From contig JALHPN010000081.1 in NCBI GenBank assembly GCA_022842465.1, positions 1 through 35,606 on the forward strand: a DNA stretch of 35,606 bases. Direction: 5' to 3'. Position 1 is the stretch's first letter, and the number at the start of each line of letters is the position of its first letter. Below, piece after piece: positions 1 to 8,344 of this stretch. Position numbers and translations under genes: made by a program. The notes below the pieces were generated by a model. That model was not told the DNA's origin. It saw only the letters and a program-made list of their open reading frames with translations, and ran no database searches. The DNA is from Polyangiaceae bacterium. Its GTDB lineage: Bacteria; Myxococcota_A; Polyangia; Polyangiales; Polyangiaceae.

Positions 1-118
1 CCGCCGTCGCGTACCCGAGCCGCTCGAGCGCGCGCGCGACCCCTCGCGCCGTGCGCCCCGCGTCTCCGACGAAGACGATGTGCTCGATGTCGCGGTGAAG
101 AGATCCGTGCGTCAGCAT
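1..118 (-). CDS. N-terminus of a response-regulator receiver-like protein (truncated by window edge)
   Basis: Only the first 39 codons are inside the window. They start at an ATG on the minus strand, read MLTHGSLHRDIEHIVFVGDA and continue with a helix ending in LERLGYATA. The pattern of a hydrophobic strand, an acidic residue and an amphipathic helix ending in L-x-x-x-G-Y matches the beta1/alpha1 start of CheY-like receiver domains. One of the usual two acidic residues after beta1 is Gly here (FVGDA instead of VVDDD), so the domain may be degenerate. It lies 112 bp downstream of a sensor kinase on the same strand, which supports a two-component partnership. The assignment rests on a short fragment. 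Confidence 0.45.
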   Translation of the reverse strand, partial: MLTHGSLHRDIEHIVFVGDAGRTARGVARALERLGYATA

Positions 119-230
119 CGAGCCGCGCCAAAGCAAGAGCGATGCCGGCGCGCGACCCCGTACAAACCCGTCGGCAGAGCCTCGGCGCCGCGCAGACCGC
201 CACGCGCGAGCGGCCGTCTGCCAACGACAC

Positions 231-1880
231 CTACGCCGGCGTCGGGCTCACGTAGGGCAGCTCGAGGGTGAAGGTCGTGCCGGCCTCGGCGGAGCTCTCG
301 ACCCGCACGCGGCCACCGTGCGCCTCCGCCACGCCGCGGACGACGGTGAGGCCGAGACCCCACCCCTTCGCCGAGCTCGCTTTGGCCGTCAGCGACCGCA
401 CGAACGGGCGGAACAGCGCGGTCTGGTCCTCCTCCGGGATCGGCGCGCCTCGGTTGTGGACGCTGATCTCCGCGTGCTCCTTCGCCGCGCGGGCGCCGAC
501 GGTGATGCGCGCGTCGGGCGCGCCGTACTTCACGGCGTTGACCCCGAGGTTCCAGAGGCAGCGGAAGACCTCGTCCTCGTCCCACGTTCCGCGGACCTCG
601 GGATCCCCCTCGACGACGAAACGGTCGCCGTGGACCGAGGCGAGCTCGGCCCTCGCGTTCCGTGCGATGGCGACCAGGTCACACGGCGCGAGCGTGAGCG
701 GGATGGCCTCCCCCGCGTGGATTCGGTTCGCATCGAGGAGGTCACGCACCATGTGATCGGTCCGCGTGAGGCTCCGATCGATGCGCTGGAGGAGATCGAC
801 CCTCGTCCCCCCGCGCGCGTCGCTCGGCGCGAAGCGCGGCTCGATGAGCATCTCGAGCGCCATCTTCGCGCTCGAGAGCGGACCGCGTAGATCGTGGGCG
901 AGCACCGAGACGAAGCGCTCGCGGAGCTCCCTCTCGTCGCGTAGCGCGCGGATGTGGTCCTCGAGCTTCTGGATGAGCGCCGCGTTGTCGAGGTGGAGGG
1001 TGAGCTGCTCGCCGAGCACCTCGAGCCGCGCCGCATCGCGGCCGCTGAAGGGGCGCTGCTCACGGAGCCCCACGTAGATCACGCCCGTGAGGGTCTCGCG
1101 CTCGGGCAAGCGCAGGCCGAGCAGCGAGCGGATCCCGCTCTGCCGGAGCGCCTCCGGGATGACGAGCCGCGTGGTCGGGACGTTCTCGAGGCGAAGGGGC
1201 TCCTCGCTCGCCGCGACCTGTCCGACGAACGATGAGATCTCGAGCGACGCGACGTAGTCCTCCTGGCGCGCGACGCCGACCGACGCGACGCTCGTGAGCT
1301 CCTTTGCGCCCGCGTCGTAGAGCATGAGCGTGGTGCTGTCCGCCGCCATCGCCTGCATGACCAGCGCGAGCACCTCGTCGAGTCGCTCGCGCAACGGCGG
1401 GGCCCCTTCGCGCAGCGCGGCCGCCGCGAGCGCCCGCAGGCGCCGGAGGTAGTGCTTCTCGACCTGCTCGTCCTCGGCCATGTGCCGCGCGAAGAGATCG
1501 TTCACCGTCGCGGCCGCCTGCTGCAGCTCCTTCCAGAGCCGGTCGAGCTCCTTCTCCGGCGGCACGTCGCGGCTCGCGAGCTCCGGCAGGATGCGCTCGG
1601 CCGCGCGGCGGACGAGCGCGAGCTCCGCCACGACCTCCTCCGCCGAGAAGCCCTGGCGGATGCGTGACGCGAGGTGGCTCTCGAAGTACCGCCGCCGCTC
1701 CCCCGAGAACGTCCCGAGGTCCGCGTCCGCCTCCGCGAGCGCGGCCAGGAACTTGGGCATGAGGTTCGTGAACTCGGGACGCGCGAGGCCCCGCGCAGAC
1801 GCGACCTGCGACGCGGCGTCGAACCAAAGGCGGAGGATCGCGTCGCTGTTCGCCCGGATGAAGTCAGCCGCAGTCGTCAT
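231..1880 (-). CDS. Sensor histidine kinase with RsbRD-like N-terminal and GAF domains
   Basis: 549 aa, ATG start, no transmembrane segment, so probably a cytoplasmic sensor. Residues about 5-145 are all-helical and resemble the N-terminal domain of RsbRD-type stress-signalling proteins. Residues about 165-315 look like a GAF domain (ADSTTLMLYDAGAKELTSVA and GLREQRPFSGRDA segments). A HisKA helix follows with the phospho-acceptor His329 in VLAHDLRGPLS. The C-terminus is a HATPase_c domain with an N box (LWNLGVNAVKYG), a HNRGAPIP G1-type segment and a GWGLGLTVV G2 box. The receiver-like fragment downstream on the same strand is the likely phosphotransfer partner. The ligand of the GAF domain cannot be told from sequence. 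The kinase assignment is firm; the N-terminal domain name is less so. Confidence 0.93.
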   Translation of the reverse strand: MTTAADFIRANSDAILRLWFDAASQVASARGLARPEFTNLMPKFLAALAEADADLGTFSGERRRYFESHLASRIRQGFSAEEVVAELALVRRAAERILPELASRDVPPEKELDRLWKELQQAAATVNDLFARHMAEDEQVEKHYLRRLRALAAAALREGAPPLRERLDEVLALVMQAMAADSTTLMLYDAGAKELTSVASVGVARQEDYVASLEISSFVGQVAASEEPLRLENVPTTRLVIPEALRQSGIRSLLGLRLPERETLTGVIYVGLREQRPFSGRDAARLEVLGEQLTLHLDNAALIQKLEDHIRALRDERELRERFVSVLAHDLRGPLSSAKMALEMLIEPRFAPSDARGGTRVDLLQRIDRSLTRTDHMVRDLLDANRIHAGEAIPLTLAPCDLVAIARNARAELASVHGDRFVVEGDPEVRGTWDEDEVFRCLWNLGVNAVKYGAPDARITVGARAAKEHAEISVHNRGAPIPEEDQTALFRPFVRSLTAKASSAKGWGLGLTVVRGVAEAHGGRVRVESSAEAGTTFTLELPYVSPTPA

Positions 1881-2120
1881 GGATGTACCGCGGCGGGAGA
1901 AGCACGTGGCATACCGCCAAGGTCATGGGGCGCACGCCTTGCACGTTGCGAGCGTGAGCGCCTTTTCCGCGCGCTTCCGCACGATCGACGCCCCGCCGCG
2001 CGGCGCGATGCGAGCGCCTCCCCCTCGCAAACCGCCACCCGGTTCGCAGGTTGCCTCCCGACGCCGCTACCGCCGCGCTTGGACCAGCCCGCGATCGTAC
2101 GCGATCTCGTCGGTGGTATC

Positions 2121-3800
2121 TTGCGACCCATCAGCTCGTTCCGAGACGCGCTCGGCGCGCAACGCCACCCCGAGGAAGGCCGCCGCTGGCTCTTCGTCCC
2201 GTACGACCAGCTCACCGACGCGGTGGGCCCGCTCGCGCGCGTCCCGGCGCGTGAGATCGGGATCATCGTCGTCGAGTGCCCTTCGAAGGCGGCCCGCCGC
2301 CCGTATCACAAGCAGAAGCTCGCCCTGCTCCTCTCGAACCTGCGTCACTTCGCGCTCGAGCAGGCGGCGCGCGGGGTCGCGGTCCGGCACGTCGTCGCGC
2401 CCTCCTACGCGGCGGCGCTCGACGCGCTCCACACGAGCGGCCACGTCGGCGAGTCGATCGAGGTGATGCGCCCGGCCGAGCGCGAGCTCCGCGCCGAGCT
2501 CGCGCCGCTCGTCGAGACGGGCAAGCTCACGCTTCTACCCCACGACGGTTGGCTGACGACCGCCGAGGACTTCCGCGCGAGCCAGGACGGCCCCCCGTGG
2601 CGGATGGACGCCTTCTACCGTCACGTGCGGCGCAGGCTGGGCGTCTTGATGACGAAGGACGGCAAGCCGGTCGGCGGCCGCTTCAGCTTCGACGCGGAGA
2701 ACCGTCGGCCTTGGGACGGGGACCCGCAGGCGCCGACGCTCCCGACCTTCCCCGTCGACGCGATCACGGAGGAGGTCTGCGGCCTCGTGCACGACGGGAT
2801 GGGCCGGCATCCGGGCGTGCTCACCCCCGAGCGGATCCCAGCGACGCGCGCCGACGCCGAGCGCGCGTGGGCGTGGGCGCTCGAAGAGTGCCTCCCGACA
2901 TTCGGCCCGTTCGAGGACGCGATGTCGACGCGCTCGCGGAGCCTCTTCCACACCCAGATCTCCGCGCTCCTGAACCTGGGCCGACTCTCTGCCCACCGCG
3001 TCGTCGCGGACGTCGTCGCCGACGAGCGCATCCCGCTCCCGAGCCGCGAGGGATTCGTGCGACAGATCCTCGGCTGGCGCGAATACATGCATCATGCACA
3101 CGAGGCCACGGACGGGCTGCGTGTGGTCGCGGGCCGTGCGCAGCCGACCGCGGCGGGCCCCGGCGACGGAGGCTACGGCGGGTGGCGCGACGAGCCGTGG
3201 CCGACGCCCGACGGCGGAGACGGCGGCTCGCTCGCGTCCCACCTCGGATGCTCGCGGCAAGTGCCGCCGGCCTACTGGGGGACGCCCTCCGGCATGCAGT
3301 GCCTCGACACGGTCATCGCGTCGGTCTGGGAGGAGGGCTACAGCCACCACATCACGCGCCTGATGGTGCTCTCGAACCTCGCGATGCTCCTCGACGTGTC
3401 CCCGCGCGCGCTGACCGACTGGTTCTGGGTCGCGTACGTCGACGCCTACGACTGGGTCGTCGAGCCGAACGTCCACGCGATGGGAACGTTCGGCGTCGGG
3501 GATCTCCTGACGACGAAGCCGTACATCGCCGGGTCGGCGTACATCGATCGCATGAGCGACTACTGCGACGGGTGCCGCTTCGATCCGAAGACGACCTGCC
3601 CCTTCCCCGCGCTCTACTGGGCCTACCTCGCGCGTCACGCGGAGGGGCTCTCGACGGTGCAGCGGATGCGGCTCCCCCTCGTCGCCGAGTCGAAACGAGC
3701 GCCCGCGCAGCGAAGCGCCGACGCGGCGACCTTCGAGCGCGTGTCGGCCGCGCTCTCGGAGGGCCGGGAGCTCGGCCCGCCGCAAGGCCGCATCTTCTGA
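2121..3800 (+). CDS. Iron-sulfur cryptochrome/photolyase-related protein (DPRP/PhrB-like)
   Basis: The product is a FAD-dependent photolyase/cryptochrome of the deoxyribodipyrimidine-photolyase-related (FeS-BCP) group, whose studied member PhrB repairs (6-4) photoproducts with light. The N-terminal Rossmann part has RRWLFVPYDQLTDAVGPL and the YHKQKLALLLSNLRHFALEQ helix. The C-terminal helical FAD domain has GYSHHITRLMVLSN and the tail YCDGCRFDPKTTCPFPALYW. Four cysteines (Cys394, Cys482, Cys485, Cys493 from the chosen start) match the C...CxxC...C set that holds the 4Fe-4S cluster. I chose TTG at 2121 (MRPISSFRDALGAQ, 559 aa) because family similarity begins just after it; no in-frame ATG or GTG lies close upstream. 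The gene is divergent from the kinase. Repair versus signalling function cannot be decided. Confidence 0.88.
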   Translation: MRPISSFRDALGAQRHPEEGRRWLFVPYDQLTDAVGPLARVPAREIGIIVVECPSKAARRPYHKQKLALLLSNLRHFALEQAARGVAVRHVVAPSYAAALDALHTSGHVGESIEVMRPAERELRAELAPLVETGKLTLLPHDGWLTTAEDFRASQDGPPWRMDAFYRHVRRRLGVLMTKDGKPVGGRFSFDAENRRPWDGDPQAPTLPTFPVDAITEEVCGLVHDGMGRHPGVLTPERIPATRADAERAWAWALEECLPTFGPFEDAMSTRSRSLFHTQISALLNLGRLSAHRVVADVVADERIPLPSREGFVRQILGWREYMHHAHEATDGLRVVAGRAQPTAAGPGDGGYGGWRDEPWPTPDGGDGGSLASHLGCSRQVPPAYWGTPSGMQCLDTVIASVWEEGYSHHITRLMVLSNLAMLLDVSPRALTDWFWVAYVDAYDWVVEPNVHAMGTFGVGDLLTTKPYIAGSAYIDRMSDYCDGCRFDPKTTCPFPALYWAYLARHAEGLSTVQRMRLPLVAESKRAPAQRSADAATFERVSAALSEGRELGPPQGRIF

Positions 3801-3848
3801 GAGGAGCGCGGGCCTGATCCGTCGATCGACGCGCGGCGCGTCGTCGAC

Positions 3849-3854
3849 TATGAC
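3849..3854 (+). promoter_or_regulatory. Possible -10 hexamer TATGAC
   Basis: TATGAC lies 6 nt before the ATG at 3861. It resembles a -10 element and would place transcription initiation at or next to the start codon. No clear -35 is visible. Confidence 0.3.
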
Positions 3855-3860
3855 GCCCCG

Positions 3861-4190
3861 ATGCACGCCGACCACCAGGTCTTCCTCGACGCCCTCGCCG
3901 CCCAGCGCCGGCTGTCGGTCCGCTTCTTCAGCAAGAAGCAGGGCAAGGAGCTCACGCGCATCTGCGCGCCCCTCGACTACGGCCCGCTCCGCGGCGCCGC
4001 CGAGCGGACGGATCACTACCAGCTCTGGGACCTCGAGGGGCAGCGCAAGCCCTTGAACATCGCCGTCGCGCCGACGGACGTCGTGAGCATGACGATGCTC
4101 GAGGAGACGTTCGCGCCGGCCGACATCATCACGTGGGCCTTCAAGCCCAACGCGTGGCACGTGCCGCGGGCGTGGGGCGAGTTCAGCTGA
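3861..4190 (+). CDS. Small WYL-domain-like protein
   Basis: 109 aa, ATG start (MHADHQVFLDALAAQRR). The order of elements resembles a bare WYL domain: an initial helix ending in AQRRLSVRF, a strand with KKQGKELTR, a central APLDYG turn, a DHYQLWDLEG strand in place of the usual W-Y-L segment, and a final helix MTMLEETFAPADI. WYL domains bind nucleic acids or nucleotide-like ligands and usually sit behind a winged helix in regulators. No DNA-binding domain is present here. The gene follows the photolyase by 60 bp on the same strand, so the two might be co-expressed. A functional role cannot be stated. Confidence 0.6.
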   Translation: MHADHQVFLDALAAQRRLSVRFFSKKQGKELTRICAPLDYGPLRGAAERTDHYQLWDLEGQRKPLNIAVAPTDVVSMTMLEETFAPADIITWAFKPNAWHVPRAWGEFS

Positions 4191-4256
4191 GCCGACGCGG
4201 GGAACGAGGAGGAGGCCTCCACCCGTCTCTTCCCACTCCGAACGTATGCCAGAGGT

Positions 4257-4277
4257 AGGGGCTTGCGGCAAGCCCCT
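4257..4277 (+). promoter_or_regulatory. Perfect inverted repeat matching the rifamycin-associated element (RAE)
   Basis: Two 10-nt arms (AGGGGCTTGC and GCAAGCCCCT) are exact reverse complements around a single G. The 19-nt core GGGGCTTGCGGCAAGCCCC differs at one position from the RAE sequence I recall from actinomycete rifamycin-resistance genes (GGGGCTTGCGGCAAGGCCC). It ends 23 nt before the start of the Rox-like monooxygenase. TTGCGG inside it could act as a -35, with CACAGT (4288-4293) as a poor -10 after a 19-nt spacer. The palindrome is seen directly; the RAE identity rests on memory of the consensus. Confidence 0.75.
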
Positions 4278-4300
4278 GCGCGTGTCGCACAGTCCTCGTC

Positions 4301-5767
4301 ATGACGAAGCACGACGTGGTGATCGCGGGGGGTGGTCCGACGGGATTGATGATGGCAGGCGAGCTCGCGCTGGCAGGCGTCGACGTCGTCGTCGTCGAGC
4401 GGCGCACGAGCCAGGAGGTCGCCGGCGCGCGCGCGGGAGGTCTCCACTCCCGCACCCTCGAGGTGCTCGATCAGCGTGGCATCGCGGAGCGCTTCCTCTC
4501 GCGCGGGAAAATCATGCAGGTCGCCGGCTTCGCGATGATCCCGCTCGACATCAGCGATTTTCCGACGCGCCATGCGTACGGGCTCGCGCTCGGACAAGAG
4601 GGCATCGAGCGCGCGCTGGCCTCGTGGGTCTCTGAGCTCGCGGTGCCGATCCGTCGCGGATGTGACGTGACGGGCTTCGCAGCGGACGACGCCGGCGTCG
4701 ACGTCGCGCTGTCCGACGGTCGCGCGTTGCGAGCCGCGTACCTCGTCGGATGCGACGGCGGTCGCAGCCTGATCCGCAAGCAGGCCGGGATCGCCTTCCC
4801 CGGCTGGGACCCGTCCCTCAGCTATTTGATCGCCGAGGTCGCCATGACCGAGGAGCCGGCGTGGGGGATCCGGCGCGACGAGCGAGGCATCAACGGCCTC
4901 GGCAAGCTCGAGGACGGAAAGCGCGTGCGCGCCGTGCTCAACGAGCCGCACGTCCGGCAGGGCGATGCGCCGACCTTGGACGATCTCCGCCAGGCGCTCG
5001 TCACGGTCTACGGGACGGACTTCGGCGTCCACGACGTCACGTGGATCTCGCGGTTCACCGACGCGGCGCGGCAGGCGGCGTCCTACCGCGAGGGGCGCGT
5101 GCTCTTGGCCGGCGACGCCGCGCACGTGCACGCACCGAACGGCGGGCAAGGGCTCAACCTCGGCGTCCAGGACGCCGTGAACCTGGGCTGGAAGCTCGCC
5201 CAGGTGGTCCGCGGCACGGCGCCGGAGAGCTTGCTCGACACCTACCAGGCCGAGCGCCACCCCGTCGCGGCGCAGGTGCTCGCGCTCACGATGGCACAGA
5301 CCGCGCTCGGCCGCGGCGACGATCGGACGAACGCCCTTCGTGAGTCGATGACCGAGCTGCTCGGCATGGACGAGCCGCGCAAACGCTACGGCGCGAAGAT
5401 GTCGGGGCTCGACATCTGCTACGACCTCGGCGCGGGACACCCGCTCCTCGGTCGTCGCATGCCCGACCTCGACGTCATGACCGACGGCGGTCCACGACGC
5501 GTGTTCCGCCTCCTGCACGCGGGCCGCCCCGTCCTGCTCGGTCTCGGGGAGCCCGGCGCCCTCGACATCGCGGCCTGGGCGGATCGGGTCGATCGCGTCG
5601 ACGCGCGCCACGAGGGAGCGTGGGAGCTCCCGGTGCTCGGCGCGGTCGCCCCTCCCGGCGGCGTGCTGATCCGACCCGACGGCCACGTCGCGTGGGTCTC
5701 CGACGGCACCGACATGGGCCTCCACGACGCGCTGACCAGGTGGTTCGGCCCGCCCCGTCTCGACTGA
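4301..5767 (+). CDS. rox: FAD-dependent monooxygenase, rifampicin monooxygenase (Rox)-like
   Basis: 488 aa class A flavoprotein monooxygenase (PheA/TfdB fold). It has the FAD-binding G10-G-G-P-T-G15, a DG motif (YLVGCDGGRSLIRKQAGI) and a second FAD motif at 271-275 (GDAAH, followed by HAPNGGQGLNLGVQDAVNLG). It also has the YQAERHPVAAQVL helix and the C-terminal YDLGAGHPLLGRRMPDL and LIRPDGHVAWV segments. The last two are shared with Rox enzymes, which hydroxylate and linearise rifamycins. Length fits Rox (about 470-490 aa). The upstream inverted repeat, an almost exact rifamycin-associated element, independently supports a rifamycin link. The alternative is a general aromatic hydroxylase. No other rifamycin-resistance gene is in the window. 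Confidence 0.85.
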   Translation: MTKHDVVIAGGGPTGLMMAGELALAGVDVVVVERRTSQEVAGARAGGLHSRTLEVLDQRGIAERFLSRGKIMQVAGFAMIPLDISDFPTRHAYGLALGQEGIERALASWVSELAVPIRRGCDVTGFAADDAGVDVALSDGRALRAAYLVGCDGGRSLIRKQAGIAFPGWDPSLSYLIAEVAMTEEPAWGIRRDERGINGLGKLEDGKRVRAVLNEPHVRQGDAPTLDDLRQALVTVYGTDFGVHDVTWISRFTDAARQAASYREGRVLLAGDAAHVHAPNGGQGLNLGVQDAVNLGWKLAQVVRGTAPESLLDTYQAERHPVAAQVLALTMAQTALGRGDDRTNALRESMTELLGMDEPRKRYGAKMSGLDICYDLGAGHPLLGRRMPDLDVMTDGGPRRVFRLLHAGRPVLLGLGEPGALDIAAWADRVDRVDARHEGAWELPVLGAVAPPGGVLIRPDGHVAWVSDGTDMGLHDALTRWFGPPRLD

Positions 5768-5780
5768 CGGGGCGAGCGCC

Positions 5781-6782
5781 TCACGGACCGACACATCGAT
5801 CGCGGCACTCGGTGCAGGGGACCCAGTACCCGCTCGCCGATCCGCCGCTCGCGAAGTACTCGTCACGGGTACGGCAGATCGCGACGGGCGCGGCCCTGCC
5901 GACCATGTCGGTCTTGTGCCCCTCACACCAGAACGACGAGGTCTGGTAACAGGTCTGCGCGTCGAAGAACTCGACGACGACGGTCCCGTCGGCCTCGATG
6001 CGGCCGCGGAGCTTCTGATCTCCCACGGCCGTCCCGGCGCCTACGCGACGATCGAAGGTCCCGTCGGGCGCGACGCCGACGGAGAGCTGAAGGGTCGCAT
6101 GCTCCCCGACCCACATCGTGTTGCAGTAGACGAGCGACATCGTCGGCAAGACCGTGCAGTACAGGTTCTTGCGGATGCCGCTGTACGGTTCGAGGACGCC
6201 GTGGAGCGTCGCGCCCCAGACGTCGTGCCCGGCCAGCGCGGCTCTCCACGCGGGCAAGGCGGGAGCGACGGCCGAGCACACGGGGCCCGGCACGCCGCGC
6301 CGCTCCTCGACCGCGCACGCGTGGCCCGCGGTGCACGCGACGCCGTCGCAGCCGAGAGGCTCGCGCTCGAGCTCTTGCGTGGTCCGTCCGCGTCGAAGGG
6401 TCAGACGCGGGCGGTAGCCGGCCCCGAGGGCTGCGTGGTAGCTCCGCGTCCCGCCGGTCGAGGGGGAGAGGACGAGCTTCGGTCCGGTCGACGTCGCGCG
6501 AACGCGGAACGAGCCCGCCTCGGCGGCCGCGCCGGCCCGGAGCTCGTAGCTCCGATCCGTCTTCAGGAGCAGCTCGGCGAACATTCCGCCTGGCGCGCCA
6601 GGCGGTGGCTGGAAGCGACCGACGTAGCTCGCCGAGAGGTCGGCGCTGCCCGTCTGCGCCGCCTCGTCGGTCTCGATGGCTTCGTCGTCCGCCTCGCTCG
6701 ATTCGGCGGAGCAAGCGAGGAGCGCGATGGCGAAAGGGACGACGAGCCAGGTCGTGTGGAGGAGAGGTCGAAGCGCGGTCAT
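5781..6782 (-). CDS. Predicted lipoprotein of unknown function
   Basis: 333 aa from the ATG at 6782 (MTALRPLLHTTWLVVPFAIA); an upstream in-frame ATG at 6863 would add a long arginine-rich extension and is less likely. The signal peptide ends at LLAC (Cys24), a lipoprotein lipobox, followed by an acidic linker. The first third has an alternating pattern (YVGRFQPPPG, SYELRAG) suggestive of a small beta domain. The C-terminal half is Cys-rich (NLYCTVLPTMSLVYCNTMW, CYQTSSFWCEGHKTD, VPCTECRDRC), so disulfide bonds outside the cytoplasm are likely. It converges with the rox-like gene (13 bp between stops) and diverges from the next lipoprotein gene. No family recognised. Confidence 0.75.
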   Translation of the reverse strand: MTALRPLLHTTWLVVPFAIALLACSAESSEADDEAIETDEAAQTGSADLSASYVGRFQPPPGAPGGMFAELLLKTDRSYELRAGAAAEAGSFRVRATSTGPKLVLSPSTGGTRSYHAALGAGYRPRLTLRRGRTTQELEREPLGCDGVACTAGHACAVEERRGVPGPVCSAVAPALPAWRAALAGHDVWGATLHGVLEPYSGIRKNLYCTVLPTMSLVYCNTMWVGEHATLQLSVGVAPDGTFDRRVGAGTAVGDQKLRGRIEADGTVVVEFFDAQTCYQTSSFWCEGHKTDMVGRAAPVAICRTRDEYFASGGSASGYWVPCTECRDRCVGP

Positions 6783-6996
6783 GACGAGGAGCGACTGCAC
6801 GCTGCGTACCGACGCGCGACGCGACGCCGAGTGGCTGCCGCTCCCGTGGACCCTGCCGGTCACATGACGGCGTCACACGACGAAGTCACGGGGCGTTCGA
6901 CCTCCCCGCCACCCTGCCGACCACGTCGAAGAGCCCCAGCGCGCACGCAGGCCCGGGGATGTCGCTGCTGGCTCGGTCCCTGCACCGACGCCGCGC

Positions 6997-7929
6997 ATGG
7001 ACCGTCGCATCCGGAAGCCCTTCGTCGTCTCCAGCCTCGTCGTCGCGTCGGCCTACGTCGCCTCGTTGCTCGCGTGCGGGACCGCGGCGCCGTCCGAAGC
7101 AGGCACGTCGGTCGTGGGTACGGCGCCCCCCGCGAGCGCGACGCCCCCGGGGGCCAGCGACGGGCCGACGACGGAGGGCGAGCCGGTCCCGTCGTTCGCA
7201 ACCGTCGACGCGGCGTGCGAGGCGTACGCGACCGCGCTCTGTGACGTCGAACGCGCGTGCGGTGAGCTCGCGTTTCGTGGACGCTGGAGCGAGGTCGAGC
7301 GCTGCCGTACCGCGCGCGCCGCCGAGTGCGCCACGCGCGCGACAGGCGCCGCCGTCGACGCGCGCGCCGCGAGCGCGTGCGCGGCCGGGGCAAAGGCCTC
7401 GACGTGCGACGACCTCGACACGCGCGTCCTCCCTGCGGCCTGCGACTGGCGAGGGCCGCAGGGAATCGACGCGCCGTGCTCGGTCGGCACGCAGTGCCAG
7501 AGCGGCTACTGCCCCTGGGTCCAGGCGCTCGAGTGCTGGACGTGTCGCGAGGCCGCGGGCGTCGGCGAGTGGTGCTCGGACTCCACGTACTGCGCGCCGG
7601 GCCTCGTCTGCCTGATCGGCGCGTGCGTCGCACCTGCGCGACGCGGCGAAGCGTGCGGGCCGGAGCGTCCCTGCGGCGCACGACACGTGTCGTGCTCGAA
7701 CGGCCTATGCGTCCCGGAGCGACCGACGGTGCGGCTGCCGGGCGAGTCGTGCGATCCAGAGGCCGCCACGGGCGAAGAGGTCTGCGCGGGCGGCCGCTGC
7801 ACCGCCGCGAGGCGCTGCGTCCTCGACGGGACCGAGGGCACGCCGTGCGAAACGCCGGGCGAGTGCCCCGCCCCCTTTCGATGCGAGGACGGACGCTGCG
7901 CTGTGCCGGACCCGCGGAAGTGCCAGTGA
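6997..7929 (+). CDS. Dickkopf-like cysteine-rich predicted lipoprotein
   Basis: 310 aa, ATG start. The signal peptide has the lipobox SLLAC (Cys27), followed by an Ala/Pro/Gly linker and a helical Cys-containing segment (residues about 65-150). The C-terminal half is a run of short repeats, each with paired cysteines (APCSVGTQCQSGYC, EWCSDSTYCAPGLVC, EACGPERPCGARHVSC, TPCETPGECPAPFRC). This is the arrangement of the Dickkopf N-terminal Cys-rich fold that is frequent in myxobacterial surface proteins. It is probably an outer-membrane-anchored extracellular protein. No ligand or partner can be inferred; it is divergently placed to another Cys-containing lipoprotein. Confidence 0.82.
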   Translation: MDRRIRKPFVVSSLVVASAYVASLLACGTAAPSEAGTSVVGTAPPASATPPGASDGPTTEGEPVPSFATVDAACEAYATALCDVERACGELAFRGRWSEVERCRTARAAECATRATGAAVDARAASACAAGAKASTCDDLDTRVLPAACDWRGPQGIDAPCSVGTQCQSGYCPWVQALECWTCREAAGVGEWCSDSTYCAPGLVCLIGACVAPARRGEACGPERPCGARHVSCSNGLCVPERPTVRLPGESCDPEAATGEEVCAGGRCTAARRCVLDGTEGTPCETPGECPAPFRCEDGRCAVPDPRKCQ

Positions 7930-7981
7930 CCCTCGCGTGAGCGACGTTGCGGGCGACGCGCGCGCGAGCTAGAGGCCGCGC

Positions 7982-8344
7982 ATGATGTTCGTGCGGATCG
8001 CGGGCGCGCTCGGGTTCCTCGGCGTCGGTCTCGGCGCGTTCGGGGCCCACGGCCTGCGCGCGCGCCTCTCGGCGGAGATGCTCGCGATCTACCAGACGGG
8101 CGTGCTCTACCACCTCGTTCACGCCGTCGCGCTCCTCGGCGTGGGGCTCCTCGCGGCGCGCGCGCCGAGCACGGCCGCGACGATCGCAGGATGGGCGTTC
8201 ACCGCGGGTGTCGTCGTCTTCTCCGGGAGCCTCTACATGCTCGCCGTCTCGGGCGTGCGCGTGCTCGGCGCGATCACGCCGCTCGGCGGCGTCGCGTTCC
8301 TCGTCGGGTGGGCCGCGCTCTTCCTCGCGGCGCGCAGCGCCTGA
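7982..8344 (+). CDS. DUF423 family membrane protein (YgdD/TMEM256-like)
   Basis: 120 aa. Four hydrophobic segments are visible. The family signature appears as GALGFLGVGLGAFGAHGL near the N-terminus, then YQTGVLYHLVHAVALL and a C-terminal AITPLGGVAFLVGW. All three match DUF423 inner-membrane proteins, whose molecular function is unknown. Length is typical. ATG at 7982 is used; the next codon is also ATG. The gene stands 52 bp after the Cys-rich lipoprotein, with CTAGAGG shortly before its start. Confidence 0.93.
   Translation: MMFVRIAGALGFLGVGLGAFGAHGLRARLSAEMLAIYQTGVLYHLVHAVALLGVGLLAARAPSTAATIAGWAFTAGVVVFSGSLYMLAVSGVRVLGAITPLGGVAFLVGWAALFLAARSA

Noticed and set aside
2535..4271. Minus-strand open frame of 578 codons across the photolyase gene
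   Set aside because: Antisense shadow; the photolyase frame carries the Fe-S cysteines and FAD-domain motifs.
4016..5926. Minus-strand open frame of 636 codons across the rox-like gene
   Set aside because: Antisense shadow of the monooxygenase; no motifs and an Arg/Ala-rich product.
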